A stretch of 64,000 nucleotides of DNA from Mesorhizobium sp. M1E.F.Ca.ET.045.02.1.1 (GTDB lineage Bacteria; Pseudomonadota; Alphaproteobacteria; Rhizobiales; Rhizobiaceae): contig NZ_CP034447.1 in assembly GCF_003952485.1 (NCBI RefSeq), positions 2,666,001-2,730,000 of the forward strand, in the 5' to 3' direction. Below the pieces are notes generated by a model. The model ran no database searches. It saw nothing but the letters and a program-made list of their open reading frames with translations, and was not told the DNA's origin. Made by a program: the position numbers and the translations under genes. Below, piece after piece: positions 7,122 through 17,233 of the stretch (the first letter of the stretch is position 1; every line of letters begins with the position of its first letter).

Positions 7122-7396
7122 TCTGAAAGCGCCTGCCTGAGGCTGTTTTCCTGGGTTCTGGCGGCGATCGCGGCATGCCTATGGCGCAAAAATCATCGCA
7201 GCGCCGCCGAAATAAGCAGCATCGTGTCGTGCGACCGTCTCGGACATTGCGTGGGCCGCGCCGTTTCGCGAAATTTGAAAAGGCGCGGCGGTCGCCGCAA
7301 ACTTTCGTGATTTTCCGGTACTTTGGCTTGGACATTATTTCGTTGGCCACGTAACAAACCAGGGCCGAGACGCGAACATTCGGGGGTAAACTTCTT

Positions 7397-7930
7397 GTGA
7401 CGCAGGACGAGGCCGAACTATCCCGGCTGCTCAGGGCCGCGATCGCGGGAGACGAAAGGGCTTATGCCGACTTTCTGCACCGGATAGCCGCCCTCGTTCG
7501 CGGCTTCGTCCGGCGCAAGATCGTTCAGGGCGGGGTCGACCCCGAGGATGTCGTGCAGGAAACCTTGCTGGCCATTCATGTCAAACGGCACACCTGGCGC
7601 GAGGATGCTCCGGTTCTCCCGTGGGTCTATGCGATCGCCCGTTTCAAGCTGATCGACGCGTTCCGTCGGCGAGGCCGGCGCATCGAGGTCGAGATCGACG
7701 AGATCGCCGAGACTTTCGCCGAACCGGAAGCGGAGACCGTCAGCGAGCGCGACATCGCCAGGGCCCTGGATGGCCTGCCGCCTGCGCAGCGTTCGGTGGT
7801 CTCTTCGATTTCGGTCGATGGCCGCTCGATCGGCGAAACGGCGGCCAAGCTCGGCGTCAGCGAGACGGCGGTCAGGGTGTCGCTGCATCGCGGCCTTGCC
7901 GCGATCGCGAAAAGGTTCGGACAACAGTGA
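7397..7930 (+). CDS. ECF-type RNA polymerase sigma factor
   Basis: A 177-residue sigma-70 family factor of the extracytoplasmic type. Region 2 includes DPEDVVQETLLAIH and the promoter-melting stretch WVYAIARFKLIDAFRRR; region 4 (about 125-175) is a helix-turn-helix with LPPAQRSVV and IGETAAKLGVSETAVRVSLHRGL. The GTG at 7397 is preceded by GGGGG. It is followed one base later by an NrsF-type anti-sigma gene, so the pair forms a standard sigma/anti-sigma operon, probably autoregulated. Target genes cannot be read from this window. Confidence 0.92.
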   Translation: MTQDEAELSRLLRAAIAGDERAYADFLHRIAALVRGFVRRKIVQGGVDPEDVVQETLLAIHVKRHTWREDAPVLPWVYAIARFKLIDAFRRRGRRIEVEIDEIAETFAEPEAETVSERDIARALDGLPPAQRSVVSSISVDGRSIGETAAKLGVSETAVRVSLHRGLAAIAKRFGQQ

Positions 7931-7931
7931 C

Positions 7932-8570
7932 ATGAGAACCGAAGACCTCATCAAGGCGCTCGACGCCGATGCGCGCAGCAAGGCGATGCCGCAGGATTCG
8001 GCCTGGTGGCTGGCGGTCGCTGCGGCGGCGGTGATCGGGGCGACGGTCTTCTGGCTGACCATCGGCCCGCGTCCCGACATCATGGCCGCCATGCACACGA
8101 TGCGCTTCCTCGCCAAATTCGTCTTCACCATCGCGCTCGGTGTCAGCGCCTTCGCCCTGATTCGGGCGTTGTCGACCCCCGGCGCGTCGACAGCCCGGGC
8201 GGCTGCCTGGATGGCCGTCGCGCCGCTGCTGGTTGTCGTGGCCGTGGCTCTGGAACTGTTTGCCGTGCCTTCGCCTGAGTGGGGCAGGAGGCTGGTCGGC
8301 ACCAACTGGTACATCTGCCTGACCTTCATCCCGCTGATCGGCATCGGCCCGCTCGCGGTCTTTCTCGCGGCGCTGCGTCACGGCGCGCCGACGCGGCCGA
8401 TGCTGGCGGGCGCGGTCGCCGGCCTGCTCGCCGGCGGACTCTCGGCGACCTTCTATGCCGCGCATTGCTTCGACGATTCGCCGCTGTTCGTCGCCATCTG
8501 GTACACGCTCGCCATTGTCATCCTCACAGCGCTCGGCGCCATAGGTGGGCGGCTTTTCGTCCGCTGGTAG
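7932..8570 (+). CDS. NrsF-family (DUF1109) anti-sigma factor, six-helix membrane protein
   Basis: A 212-residue protein with a short cytoplasmic N-terminus (MRTEDLIKALDADA) and six hydrophobic helices. NrsF proteins hold an ECF sigma factor at the membrane and release it on redox or heavy-metal stress; in Caulobacter two cysteines are central to sensing. Here two cysteines are well placed, in WYICLTF and in AAHCFDDSP. The gene starts one base after the sigma factor stop, so it is certainly co-transcribed. No other cysteines are seen, which supports a sensing role for these two. Confidence 0.88.
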   Translation: MRTEDLIKALDADARSKAMPQDSAWWLAVAAAAVIGATVFWLTIGPRPDIMAAMHTMRFLAKFVFTIALGVSAFALIRALSTPGASTARAAAWMAVAPLLVVVAVALELFAVPSPEWGRRLVGTNWYICLTFIPLIGIGPLAVFLAALRHGAPTRPMLAGAVAGLLAGGLSATFYAAHCFDDSPLFVAIWYTLAIVILTALGAIGGRLFVRW

Positions 8571-8680
8571 GTTCGCACACCGATCCTTAATCATGCCGGC
8601 AATTGTTTGCCGGTTAGCGGAGCGGTCGCTGCCGTTCGCGCAACCATTCCTTAAAATCGATCCTCCAGGGTTGCGGCAGC

Positions 8681-10672
8681 GTGCAGTTGCGTATTGGGTG
8701 GGATCGCATTGTGGCATGGTCGAGTTGGAAAGGTCCGCGGGCCGGCAAGCGCGCCGTGCCCGTCTTGATGACAGCCGGCATCATTGCCGTGGCGGCCTCG
8801 ATTCTGTCGCCGGGCTTTCAGCCTGGCGTCGCGGCGCTCAGGTTGTGCCTGCAGCTTTCGATTGCCGTCATCGGAGCGTCGCTTTTCCTTTTCGCACTGT
8901 TCATTCGCCGGATCGCGGATGACCATCGGCAGATCGCCGAGAGCGAGCAGCGCTTTCGCCGCGCGATGGAGGATTCGGCGATCGGCGTCGCCATCGTCGG
9001 ACTCGACGGCCGTATCCTCCAGACCAATCCCGCCTTCGCGGCGATGCTCGGTTACAGCCGGGCGGAAATCGAGGCGCTGACGTTCTTTCAGATCACGCAT
9101 CCCGACGATCTGCAGATCGGCCGCGAGACGATGATCGCGCTCAAGGAGGGAAAGATCGATTCCTTCCATTTCGAGAAGCGCTACCTCAAGAAGGATGGCA
9201 CTCCCGTCTGGGCGCAGCTTGCCGGGTCGGTCATCCGCGAAGAGGAGACCCATCGCCCGCTCTATCTCGTGTCGCAGATCGAGGACATCGATGCGCGCAA
9301 ACGGGCCGAAGCGCGCATCGCCGAAGCCGAGACCCGCTGGAACTTCGCGCTGACCAGCGCCGGGCAGGGTGTGTGGAGCCTCGATGCGCGCAAGGGCGGC
9401 ACGACCTATTCCGAAACCTGGGTGAGGATGCTGGGCTACGCGGATGGCGAGCTCGACGGCGATCCCGATCGCTGGCTGACGATGATCCACCCGGACGACC
9501 GCGAGCTCGTCGCCGAGGCGGACCGGGCGCATCTTGCCGGCGAGACGCCTTTCTTCGAGGCCGAGTTCCGGATGCGCCACAAGGAGGGCCACTGGGTCTG
9601 GATCCTCGACCGCGGCAAGGCGATCGAGCGCGACGGCGAAGGCCGGCTGATCCGGGCCATCGGCAGCCTGACCGACATCACCCAACGCAAGCAGGCCGAA
9701 GAACGCCTCAAGGTTTCGGCGGCCATGCTGGCCGACGAGAAGGAGCGGCTCAAGGTGACGCTGCAGTCGATCGGCGACGCGGTGATCTGCACCGATGCAG
9801 CAAACCGCATCACCTTCATGAATCCGGTCGCCGAAAAGCTGACCTGCGTTGCCGCCGGCGACGCGCTGGGCAAGGTGCTCGGCCATGTCTATTGGGCGGT
9901 CGACGAGGAAACCGGGCAGAGGATCGGCCTGACGCGGCCCTCGGCAGTCGACCGCCAGCACTGCGACCAGAACACCCGCGCCGTTCTGGTCCGGCGCGAT
10001 GACACACGCTGCAGCATCCGCCAGGTGGTGTCGCCGATCATGAACGACCGCGACGAATTCTGCGGGCTGGTCATCGTCTTCCAGGATTTCACCGATGCGC
10101 GCGCTCTGCAGCGCCAGCTCGCTTACGCCGCCGCCCACGACGCGCTGACCGGGCTCGCCAACCGCTCGAGCTTCATCCGCACGATGGAGGAGTTGGTCGA
10201 TCAGTGCCGTCTCAACGGCGGCGAGCACCAGTTCATGTTCGTCGACCTCGATCATTTCAAAGCGGTCAACGACACCGGAGGCCACGCCGCGGGCGATGCG
10301 CTGCTGAAGAGCATTGCCGATGCGATCCGCAACGGGCTTGGTCCAGAAGATATCGTTGCCCGCCTCGGCGGCGACGAGTTCGCCGTCATCCTGAAGTCAG
10401 GCGCGCCGACGAGGGCGATGATCGCGGCGCGCTCCATCATCGACGCCATCCGCAACCTGAATTTCAGCTGGGACGGCCGCCCGCATTCGATCGGCGCCAG
10501 CATCGGGCTCGCACCGATCCGCGCGGACTGCGGCGAGGTGGACGAGATCATCGCCCGTGCCGACGCTGCCTGCTATGCCGCGAAGGCGGCCGGCCGCGGC
10601 TGCGTTTCGGCAGCTCCGGACGAAGTCTCGAAGGACGAGGCGATGCCTCTACCGCTTGCCGCGGCATCCTGA
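8681..10672 (+). CDS. PAS-PAS-PAS-GGDEF diguanylate cyclase
   Basis: A 663-residue signalling protein. Two N-terminal hydrophobic segments (about 28-45 and 50-72) anchor it. Three PAS units follow: one from SEQRFRRAMEDSAIGVAIVG, a second from ETRWNFALTSAGQGVWSLD, and a third from LQSIGDAVICTDA. The last ~165 residues are a GGDEF domain with DALTGLANR and an intact RLGGDEFAV active-site loop, so it should make cyclic di-GMP. There is no EAL domain. The start is uncertain: GTG at 8681 gives the frame used, and GTG at 8711 is possible. It appears to be transcribed alone and converges on the dehydrogenase gene. Confidence 0.88.
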   Translation: MQLRIGWDRIVAWSSWKGPRAGKRAVPVLMTAGIIAVAASILSPGFQPGVAALRLCLQLSIAVIGASLFLFALFIRRIADDHRQIAESEQRFRRAMEDSAIGVAIVGLDGRILQTNPAFAAMLGYSRAEIEALTFFQITHPDDLQIGRETMIALKEGKIDSFHFEKRYLKKDGTPVWAQLAGSVIREEETHRPLYLVSQIEDIDARKRAEARIAEAETRWNFALTSAGQGVWSLDARKGGTTYSETWVRMLGYADGELDGDPDRWLTMIHPDDRELVAEADRAHLAGETPFFEAEFRMRHKEGHWVWILDRGKAIERDGEGRLIRAIGSLTDITQRKQAEERLKVSAAMLADEKERLKVTLQSIGDAVICTDAANRITFMNPVAEKLTCVAAGDALGKVLGHVYWAVDEETGQRIGLTRPSAVDRQHCDQNTRAVLVRRDDTRCSIRQVVSPIMNDRDEFCGLVIVFQDFTDARALQRQLAYAAAHDALTGLANRSSFIRTMEELVDQCRLNGGEHQFMFVDLDHFKAVNDTGGHAAGDALLKSIADAIRNGLGPEDIVARLGGDEFAVILKSGAPTRAMIAARSIIDAIRNLNFSWDGRPHSIGASIGLAPIRADCGEVDEIIARADAACYAAKAAGRGCVSAAPDEVSKDEAMPLPLAAAS

Positions 10673-10703
10673 GCGCCGCGCGGGAGGGCGTTCAATCGCT
10701 GGC

Positions 10704-11582
<879 letters not shown>

Positions 11583-11650
11583 TACCCCGATCCCGTCTGG
11601 AGCATTTCCGCTTTTGCGAAGCGTTGAAATGCTCCCATCTTTTGTTTCCC

Positions 11651-11694
11651 GCAATTCCGGACGGAAAAACGCGACGCACTCTCCCTGGAATTGC
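11651..11694. repeat. 44-bp palindromic repeat, family A, copy 1
   Basis: The unit begins GCAATTCCGGACGGAAAA and ends CCTGGAATTGC, with outer arms GCAATTCC/GGAATTGC. A second copy of the same length starts 58 bases later, and related copies lie near 42351 and 61972. It follows etfA on the minus strand and precedes the dehydrogenase gene. It has the look of a rhizobial intergenic palindromic element. Confidence 0.75.
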
Positions 11695-11708
11695 CTTCTT
11701 TGTTTGTC

Positions 11709-11752
11709 GCAATTCCGGACGGAAAACCGCCAGGCACTTTTCCTGGAATTGC
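11709..11752. repeat. 44-bp palindromic repeat, family A, copy 2
   Basis: A tandem relative of the copy at 11651: it begins GCAATTCCGGACGGAAAACC and ends TTTTCCTGGAATTGC. The two copies share the preceding TTTGTTT and are spaced 58 bases start to start. The two together fill much of the gap between the dehydrogenase and etfA. Confidence 0.75.
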
Positions 11753-11791
11753 TTGAGGCCTTGGCGGCCTGCTTTTTGTGCAGCGCAAACT

Positions 11792-11825
11792 AAAAGGGCG
11801 GGGCGACTTCGTCTACCCCACCCTT
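11792..11825 (-). terminator. Intrinsic terminator after etfA
   Basis: On the minus strand AAGGGTGGGG and CCCCGCCCTT form a 10-bp stem with one wobble pair, and the transcript continues TTAGTTT. It begins 30 bases after the etfA stop, so it should end most etfB-etfA transcripts before the dehydrogenase gene. Confidence 0.65.
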
Positions 11826-11854
11826 CGGATTTTAATATGCCTGAGCGGAAGGCG

Positions 11855-12784
11855 TCAAAGCGCCTTTTGCAGTTCCGGCAGAATGACGAAGAGATCGCCG
11901 ACGAGGCCGTAGTCGGCGACCTGGAAGATCGGCGCCTCCTCGTCCTTGTTGATGGCGACGATGACCTTGGAATCCTTCATGCCGGCAAGGTGCTGGATGG
12001 CGCCGGAGATGCCGCAGGCGATGTAGAGATCCGGCGCGACCACCTTGCCGGTCTGGCCGACCTGCCAGTCGTTGGGGGCGTAGCCGGCGTCGACAGCGGC
12101 TCGGGATGCGCCAACGGCGGCGCCGAGCTTGTCGGCGACGGGCAGGATGACTTCCTGGAACTTCTCCGCCGAACCCAGCGCGCGGCCGCCGGAGATGATG
12201 ATCTTGGCCGAAGTCAGCTCCGGACGGTCGGTCTCGGAAAGCTTGTTCTCGACGAAGGTGGAGAGGCCCGGATTGGCGGCCGCATTGACCGTCTCGACCG
12301 AAGCCGAGCCGCCCTCGGGCGCAGCCTGGAAGGAGGCGGTGCGCACCGTGATCACCTTCTTGGCGTCGGTCGCCTGCACGGTCTGGATGGCGTTGCCGGC
12401 ATAGATCGGCCGCTTGAAGGTGTCGGGCGAGACCACCTCGATGATCTCGGACACCTGCGCGACGTCGAGCAGGGCCGCGACGCGCGGCGAGACGTTCTTG
12501 CCGACCGATGTGGCCGGCGCAACGATGGCGTCATACGAGCCGGCGAGCGAGACCACGAGGGCGGCCAGCGGCTCGGCCAGGCGCTCGGCGAGCTCATCGG
12601 CCTCGGCCAGCAGCACTTTGCGGATGCCTTTCAGCTTGGCGGCGGCGTCGGCGGCAGCCTTGGCGCCCTTGCCGGCGACCAGCACGTCGACGTCCGAGCC
12701 GATCTGCAGGGTCGCCGACAGCGCCTTGGCGGTCTGGTCGGAAAGGGTTGCGTTGTCGTGTTCGGCGATGAGGAGAATTGCCAT
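11855..12784 (-). CDS. etfA: Electron transfer flavoprotein alpha subunit
   Basis: A 309-residue alpha subunit (FixB-like family). The N-terminal domain starts [14 protein letters not shown]; the C-terminal FAD domain carries [46 protein letters not shown] and [21 protein letters not shown], the usual FAD-binding run. With EtfB it accepts electrons from acyl-CoA dehydrogenases and passes them to ETF:quinone oxidoreductase. It lies 23 bases after etfB. The length is that of the housekeeping Etf, not of nitrogen-fixation FixB, which is longer. Confidence 0.96.
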   Translation of the reverse strand: MAILLIAEHDNATLSDQTAKALSATLQIGSDVDVLVAGKGAKAAADAAAKLKGIRKVLLAEADELAERLAEPLAALVVSLAGSYDAIVAPATSVGKNVSPRVAALLDVAQVSEIIEVVSPDTFKRPIYAGNAIQTVQATDAKKVITVRTASFQAAPEGGSASVETVNAAANPGLSTFVENKLSETDRPELTSAKIIISGGRALGSAEKFQEVILPVADKLGAAVGASRAAVDAGYAPNDWQVGQTGKVVAPDLYIACGISGAIQHLAGMKDSKVIVAINKDEEAPIFQVADYGLVGDLFVILPELQKAL

Positions 12785-12807
12785 TTTTCTTATCCTTTCC
12801 CGATGCC

Positions 12808-13557
12808 TTACAGAACGCCGGCTTCGTTCTTCAGCTTCTCGACCAGCTCGGCCACGCTCTTGACCTTGACGCCCGCCTTGCGGCCGCCGGGCTCCTCGGT
12901 CTTGATGACCTTGAGGCGCGGCTTGACGTCGGCGCCGTAGTCGGCCGGGCTCTTCTCGTCGAGCGGTTTCTTCTTGGCCTTCATGATGTTGGGCAGCGAG
13001 GCGTAGCGCGGCTGGTTGAGGCGAAGGTCGGCGGTCACGATCACCGGCATCTTCAGCTCTACCGTCTGCAGGCCGCCATCGACCTCGCGCGTCACCTTGG
13101 CATGATCGCCGGCGAGTTCCACCTTGGAGGCGAAGGTCCCTTGAGCCCAGCCAAGCAGCGCCGCCAGCATCTGGCCGGTCTGATTGCTGTCATCGTCGAT
13201 CGCCTGCTTGCCGAGGATGACGAGGCCGGGCTTCTCCGCCTCGACCACGCCCTTCAGCACCTTGGCGACGCCGAGCGGCTCGGTCTGCTCGTCGGTCTTG
13301 ACCAGGATGGCGCGGTCGGCGCCCATGGCGAGCGCGGTGCGGAGCGTCTCCTGCGCCTGCTGCGGGCCGATCGACACGACAATGATCTCCTCGGCCTTGC
13401 CGGCTTCCTTGATCCGGATCGCTTCCTCGACCGCGATCTCGTCGAACGGGTTCATCGCCATCTTGACGTTGGCGAGCTCGACGCCCAGTCCGTCGGCCTT
13501 CACCCGGACCTTGACGTTGGCATCCACAACCCGCTTCACGGGCACAAGGATCTTCAT
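12808..13557 (-). CDS. etfB: Electron transfer flavoprotein beta subunit
   Basis: A 249-residue beta subunit starting [17 protein letters not shown]. Family features are [22 protein letters not shown] and [22 protein letters not shown], the AMP-binding signature of EtfB. It partners EtfA, encoded 23 bases downstream. It is probably the first gene of the transcript, with a rhizobial palindrome at 13696 upstream. Confidence 0.96.
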   Translation of the reverse strand: MKILVPVKRVVDANVKVRVKADGLGVELANVKMAMNPFDEIAVEEAIRIKEAGKAEEIIVVSIGPQQAQETLRTALAMGADRAILVKTDEQTEPLGVAKVLKGVVEAEKPGLVILGKQAIDDDSNQTGQMLAALLGWAQGTFASKVELAGDHAKVTREVDGGLQTVELKMPVIVTADLRLNQPRYASLPNIMKAKKKPLDEKSPADYGADVKPRLKVIKTEEPGGRKAGVKVKSVAELVEKLKNEAGVL

Positions 13558-13695
13558 TTTCCTGTCACCTCTCTTGAGATAGTCGGGCGCGCTATAGCAG
13601 TGCGCGCCTTGTCAGAGTTGTCGAAAGCCGACATTCCGGGCGGAATTCTGGTCTTCGACCGCCAAGAACCTGTTCCACCCCGATCCTTCGATTGT

Positions 13696-13740
13696 GCATG
13701 GTCTTTTCCGAAAACCGGTTCCCACTTTTCGGGATCATGC
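13696..13740. repeat. 45-bp rhizobial palindromic repeat, family B
   Basis: The element begins GCATGGTCTTTTCCGAAAACC and ends CTTTTCGGGATCATGC, with arms GCATG/CATGC and CCGAAAA/TTTTCGG. Sequences of this form recur between genes in Mesorhizobium and relatives. It lies in the gap upstream of etfB. A diverged relative is at 20539-20584. Confidence 0.7.
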
Positions 13741-13835
13741 CCGGGTGGCGTTTCCGTAGTGGCGGCAATCCGGCGCGTCAATATGCACGGCGCATTCAAA
13801 TCGGTTCAGTCCTGACGCGACGCGGCTCCGCGACC

Positions 13836-14615
13836 CTATTGCGGCGAGGGTGGCGCCGAGGTTTCGGGCGTTGGCCCGGGCTCGGTCGGAACGGGCGCCT
13901 GCTGAACATTCGGCGTGGGATCCGGCTCGCCGTCGGCGCCGGCAAGCAGCGGCACGCCGCGCCTGCGCAACACCAGCACCAGGACGGCGCCGGCGATGAT
14001 GCCGCCGATGTGGCAGGCCCAGGAAACCTGGTCCTCGCCGCCCGCGGCGAACATCACGATCTGGAACAGGATCCAGAGGATGAGCGGGATGAAAGCCGGG
14101 ATACGAAGGGGGATACGGGCGAAGGCCAGCACCCAGACCTTAACCCTGGGATAGAGGATCAGGTAGGCGGCGACCACGCCGGCGATGGCGCCGGAGGCGC
14201 CGATCAGCGGCACCTGCGAATCCCAGCCAACCAACCCTTGAACGAAAGCACCCGCCGCCGCGCAGGCGAGGTAGAAGATCAGGTAGCGTACATGGCCGAG
14301 CGCGTCCTCGACATTGTCCCCGAACACCCAGAGGAACAGCATGTTGCCGCCGAGGTGGAAGATGTCGGCATGCAGGAAGGAATAGGTGAGGTAGCTGAGG
14401 CTCTCGGGAATGACGACGAATTCGGGCGACAGCTCGACCTTGTCGTGGACCACCGAAGGGATGAAGCCGAGGCCGAGCACCGCGGCGTTGGTGAAGTTTT
14501 CACCGCCGAGCGTGGTCGCGAGATAGACCAGAGCGTTCACGACGATCAGACTGATCGTCACATATTGCAGACGGATGTGACGCAGCCGGTTGGTGTCGTA
14601 GAGCGGGATAAACAT
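13836..14615 (-). CDS. Rhomboid-family intramembrane serine protease
   Basis: A 259-residue protein with about six transmembrane helices. The catalytic serine is in GASGAIAG and the histidine in SWACHIGG; HLGGNMLFLWVFGD is the conserved His/Asn loop near the start. The C-terminal ~40 residues are Pro-rich and soluble. Rhomboids cut membrane proteins inside the bilayer; the substrate is unknown. ATG at 14615 is preceded by GGGAGG and gives the normal N-terminus MFIPLYDTN. It is followed upstream by the adenosyltransferase gene with only 25 bases between, so the pair may be co-transcribed. Confidence 0.92.
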   Translation of the reverse strand: MFIPLYDTNRLRHIRLQYVTISLIVVNALVYLATTLGGENFTNAAVLGLGFIPSVVHDKVELSPEFVVIPESLSYLTYSFLHADIFHLGGNMLFLWVFGDNVEDALGHVRYLIFYLACAAAGAFVQGLVGWDSQVPLIGASGAIAGVVAAYLILYPRVKVWVLAFARIPLRIPAFIPLILWILFQIVMFAAGGEDQVSWACHIGGIIAGAVLVLVLRRRGVPLLAGADGEPDPTPNVQQAPVPTEPGPTPETSAPPSPQ

Positions 14616-14640
14616 CGGATCCTCCCGCCATACCTGATTG

Positions 14641-15222
14641 TCAGCGGTTCTTGCCGGGCACCCATAGCACGTCGGCATTTCCATTGTCATTGACCGCTCG
14701 CGCGGCGACGAACAGGAAGTCCGAGACGCGGTTGATGTATCTCAGCGCCTCGCGGTTGACGTGCTCGGCCGGGTCCTGCGCCAGCGCCACCATGATGCGC
14801 TCGGCGCGGCGCGCCACCGTGCGGGCAAGATGGAGGGCGGCCGCCGCAGGCGCGCCGCCGTTCAGCACAAAGGACTTCAGCGGCCGCAGGTCCTTGTTGA
14901 GCAGGTCGATGTCCTTTTCGACGCGCTCGGTCTGCGCGGCGACAATGCGCAGCGGCTCGTAGTCGAGCGGCTTGCCCTCGTCTGGCACGGCGAGATCGGC
15001 GCCGAGGTCGAAAAGGTCGTTCTGGATGCGCGAAAGCATGGCGTCGATGGGCGGATGGCTGACGGCGGTGTGGGTGCGGGCCATGCCGATGCAGGCATTG
15101 GCTTCGTCCACCGTGCCGTAGGCTTCGACGCGAAGGTCGGATTTCAGCCGCCGCTGGCCGGTGCCGAGGCCGGTGGTGCCGTCGTCGCCGGTGCGGGTGT
15201 AGATCTTGTTGAGCTTGACCAC
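14641..15222 (-). CDS. Corrinoid adenosyltransferase, PduO type
   Basis: A 193-residue ATP:cob(I)alamin adenosyltransferase. The start KLNKIYTRTGDDGTTGL is the ATP-binding signature of PduO-type enzymes; EAYGTVDEANACIG, FVLNGGAPAAAALHLARTVARRAER and NREALRYINRVSDFLFVAAR are family blocks. It makes adenosylcobalamin for enzymes such as methylmalonyl-CoA mutase. GTG at 15222 is preceded by GGGGAGG. It sits between a small membrane protein gene and the rhomboid gene, on one strand. Confidence 0.94.
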   Translation of the reverse strand: MVKLNKIYTRTGDDGTTGLGTGQRRLKSDLRVEAYGTVDEANACIGMARTHTAVSHPPIDAMLSRIQNDLFDLGADLAVPDEGKPLDYEPLRIVAAQTERVEKDIDLLNKDLRPLKSFVLNGGAPAAAALHLARTVARRAERIMVALAQDPAEHVNREALRYINRVSDFLFVAARAVNDNGNADVLWVPGKNR

Positions 15223-15240
15223 GTCGTCCTCCCCGGCCCG

Positions 15241-15432
15241 TTACTTGCGGGTGAAGTAGACGGTCAGCATGATCAGCACCAAAGCGATGAACTGAAGCAG
15301 CACGCGGGCCTGCATCAGCTTGTTGGAGGTGATGCCGGAGCCGCCGCGCATCATGTTGACGAGGCCGCGGATCAGCACGACCACCACGGCGGCCATGACG
15401 ATGATGGCGAGGATGTTGAAGACGCTTGCCAT
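15241..15432 (-). CDS. Twin-transmembrane small protein
   Basis: A 63-residue protein with two hydrophobic helices (about 5-25 and 42-60) joined by a short positively charged loop NMMRGGSGITSNKLMQARV. The pattern Q-A-R-V in the loop before helix two is typical of HIG1-like twin-transmembrane proteins common in alphaproteobacteria next to the adenosyltransferase gene. Function is unknown; HIG1 proteins in other systems associate with respiratory complexes, but this cannot be inferred here. Confidence 0.8.
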   Translation of the reverse strand: MASVFNILAIIVMAAVVVVLIRGLVNMMRGGSGITSNKLMQARVLLQFIALVLIMLTVYFTRK

Positions 15433-15456
15433 GGGCTGGCTCCAGTTCGGTTTCGG

Positions 15457-16323
15457 TCAGGCGCGCCTGGCGAGCACGCGGTAGAGCGCCGATGCGGGCA
15501 GGATACGCTTGAGCACCACGCCGATTCTGGCCGGCACTGTTACCACATAGTGCGGGCGCGGGCGCTGTGACAGAAGCGCGTGGCGCAAGGCGGTATGAAC
15601 CACTTCCGGTCCAGGCTTCAGCCGCGAGACGCTGCCGCCCGCCTGCAGCCGCGCGAGTTGCGCCTGGTAGTCGGCGCGGTGGACGGAGTTCTCGATGTCG
15701 ATGTTCTTCAGGAACCAGACGAGGCCGTTGCTGGCGATCTTCGAGGTCACCGGACCCGGCTCGATCAGCGAAAGGTGGATGCCGCTGCCTTCGAGTTCCT
15801 GGCGCAGGCACAGCATCAGGCCTTCGATAGCGTGCTTGGACGCAGAATAAGCGCCGCGAAAGCGGACCGGGGCGAGGCCCAGGATCGAGGAGCAGTGGAC
15901 GAGACGGCCGTGGCCCTGGCGGCGCATGACCGGCACGATGCGCCGCGTCAGATCGTGCCAGCCGAAGAAATTGGCTTCGAACTGCTCGCGGAGCGCCTCT
16001 ACTGGCAGGTCTTCGATGGCGCCGGGCTGCGCGTAGGCGCCGTTGTTGAACAGCGCCGCCAGCGTGCCGCCCGTGCGCTCCAATACGGCGTCGGCCAGGG
16101 CGGCGATGGACTCCGGCTCACGATAGTCGAGATAGAAGGCCTCGATCCCGTCTGCCTCGAGAGCCGCGATGTCGCCAGCTTTCCGCGCCGTGGCGAACAC
16201 CCGCCAGCCTTCCGCCTTCAGCGCCCGCGCGCAATGAGCACCGATCCCGGAGGAAGCACCGGTGACGATAATGGTGCGCAATTCTTTGGCGGCGGGAATC
16301 GTGGTTTCACCTGGGGTTGCCAT
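15457..16323 (-). CDS. SDR-family oxidoreductase
   Basis: A 288-residue short-chain dehydrogenase. The nucleotide motif is TGASSGIGAH, the structural NNGAYAQPG replaces the common NNAG, and the catalytic set is S in CSSILG, with YSASKHA carrying the Tyr and Lys. The C-terminus is long (about 90 residues after the active site) and hydrophobic, as in membrane-associated SDRs acting on lipids or retinoids. The substrate is unknown. ATG at 16323 was chosen; a TTG nine bases upstream is also in frame. It is divergent from the YihY gene. Confidence 0.85.
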   Translation of the reverse strand: MATPGETTIPAAKELRTIIVTGASSGIGAHCARALKAEGWRVFATARKAGDIAALEADGIEAFYLDYREPESIAALADAVLERTGGTLAALFNNGAYAQPGAIEDLPVEALREQFEANFFGWHDLTRRIVPVMRRQGHGRLVHCSSILGLAPVRFRGAYSASKHAIEGLMLCLRQELEGSGIHLSLIEPGPVTSKIASNGLVWFLKNIDIENSVHRADYQAQLARLQAGGSVSRLKPGPEVVHTALRHALLSQRPRPHYVVTVPARIGVVLKRILPASALYRVLARRA

Positions 16324-16381
16324 TTGCCGCAATCACTTCCCATATTCGCGACGTCGACACAATCGAGCGGAGCGCGGGTCC

Positions 16382-17233
16382 TTGCTCAGGAATATCGTCG
16401 CCGTCAAGCGCGTGCTCTATGATGCGATCGGCCATTTCAACACCGACGATGGCTGGGCAATGGCCAGCCATCTGGCGATCACCTCGCTGATGGCGCTGTT
16501 TCCGTTCCTGATCTTCGCCACGACGCTGGCAAGCTTTCTCGGCGCGCGTGCCTTCGCCGACACCGCCGTGCATCTGGTCTTCGACACCTGGCCGGAGCAG
16601 ATCGCCAAGCCGATCGCGCGCGAGGTGCAGAACGTGCTCACAGTCCGGCGCACCGACCTTCTGACCTATGGCGTGCTTTTGGCCGCCTATTTCGCCTCGA
16701 ACGGTATCGAGGCTCTGCGCACATCCCTCAACCGCGCCTACCGGGTGGCCGAGACGCGCGGCATCATCTATCGCCGGGTGCAGAGCATCATCTTCGTGCT
16801 GATCGCGACGGCCTGTTTTCTCGCCGTCAGCGTGCTCCTGGTGTTCGCGCCATTGCTCGCGCGGCTGGCCGAGGCGCATTTCGAATGGATCAAGCCCTAT
16901 ATGGGCACGATCACAATATGGCGTTACGTCATCGCCTCGACGGTCATCGTCATCGGCCTGTTTTCGGTGCATATCTGGCTGCCGGCGGGCAAGCGCCGTT
17001 TCGTTTCGATCATTCCGGGCATCGTCTTCACGCTGATCGCATGGCTTGCGGGCTCGACCATCTTCGCCGCCTATCTCGACCATTTCTCGTCCTATGTGAC
17101 GACCTATGCGGGGCTCGCCTCGATCATGATCGCGGTGGTGTTCCTCTACATCATCTCGGCCATCTTCATCCTTGGCGGCGAGCTCAACGCCGCGATCAGC
17201 CGCTATCTCGAGGCGCGCGCGAGAGTCGGCTGA
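16382..17233 (+). CDS. YihY/virulence factor BrkB family membrane protein
   Basis: A polytopic inner-membrane protein of about 283 residues with six hydrophobic helices. Family blocks are WAMASHLAITSLMALFPFLIF near the N-terminus, SNGIEALRTSLNRAYRV in the first loop, and ILGGELNAAISRY at the end. The family was once called ribonuclease BN, but that activity belongs to another protein; its role is unknown. The start is uncertain: TTG at 16382 gives LLRNIVAVKRV, and GTG at 16412 is possible. The 3' end overlaps the convergent DMT gene by 31 bases. Confidence 0.85.
   Translation: MLRNIVAVKRVLYDAIGHFNTDDGWAMASHLAITSLMALFPFLIFATTLASFLGARAFADTAVHLVFDTWPEQIAKPIAREVQNVLTVRRTDLLTYGVLLAAYFASNGIEALRTSLNRAYRVAETRGIIYRRVQSIIFVLIATACFLAVSVLLVFAPLLARLAEAHFEWIKPYMGTITIWRYVIASTVIVIGLFSVHIWLPAGKRRFVSIIPGIVFTLIAWLAGSTIFAAYLDHFSSYVTTYAGLASIMIAVVFLYIISAIFILGGELNAAISRYLEARARVG

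Noticed and set aside
8651..10285. 544-codon minus-strand frame opposite the PAS-GGDEF gene
   Set aside because: The plus strand encodes intact PAS and GGDEF domains; this is the antisense shadow.
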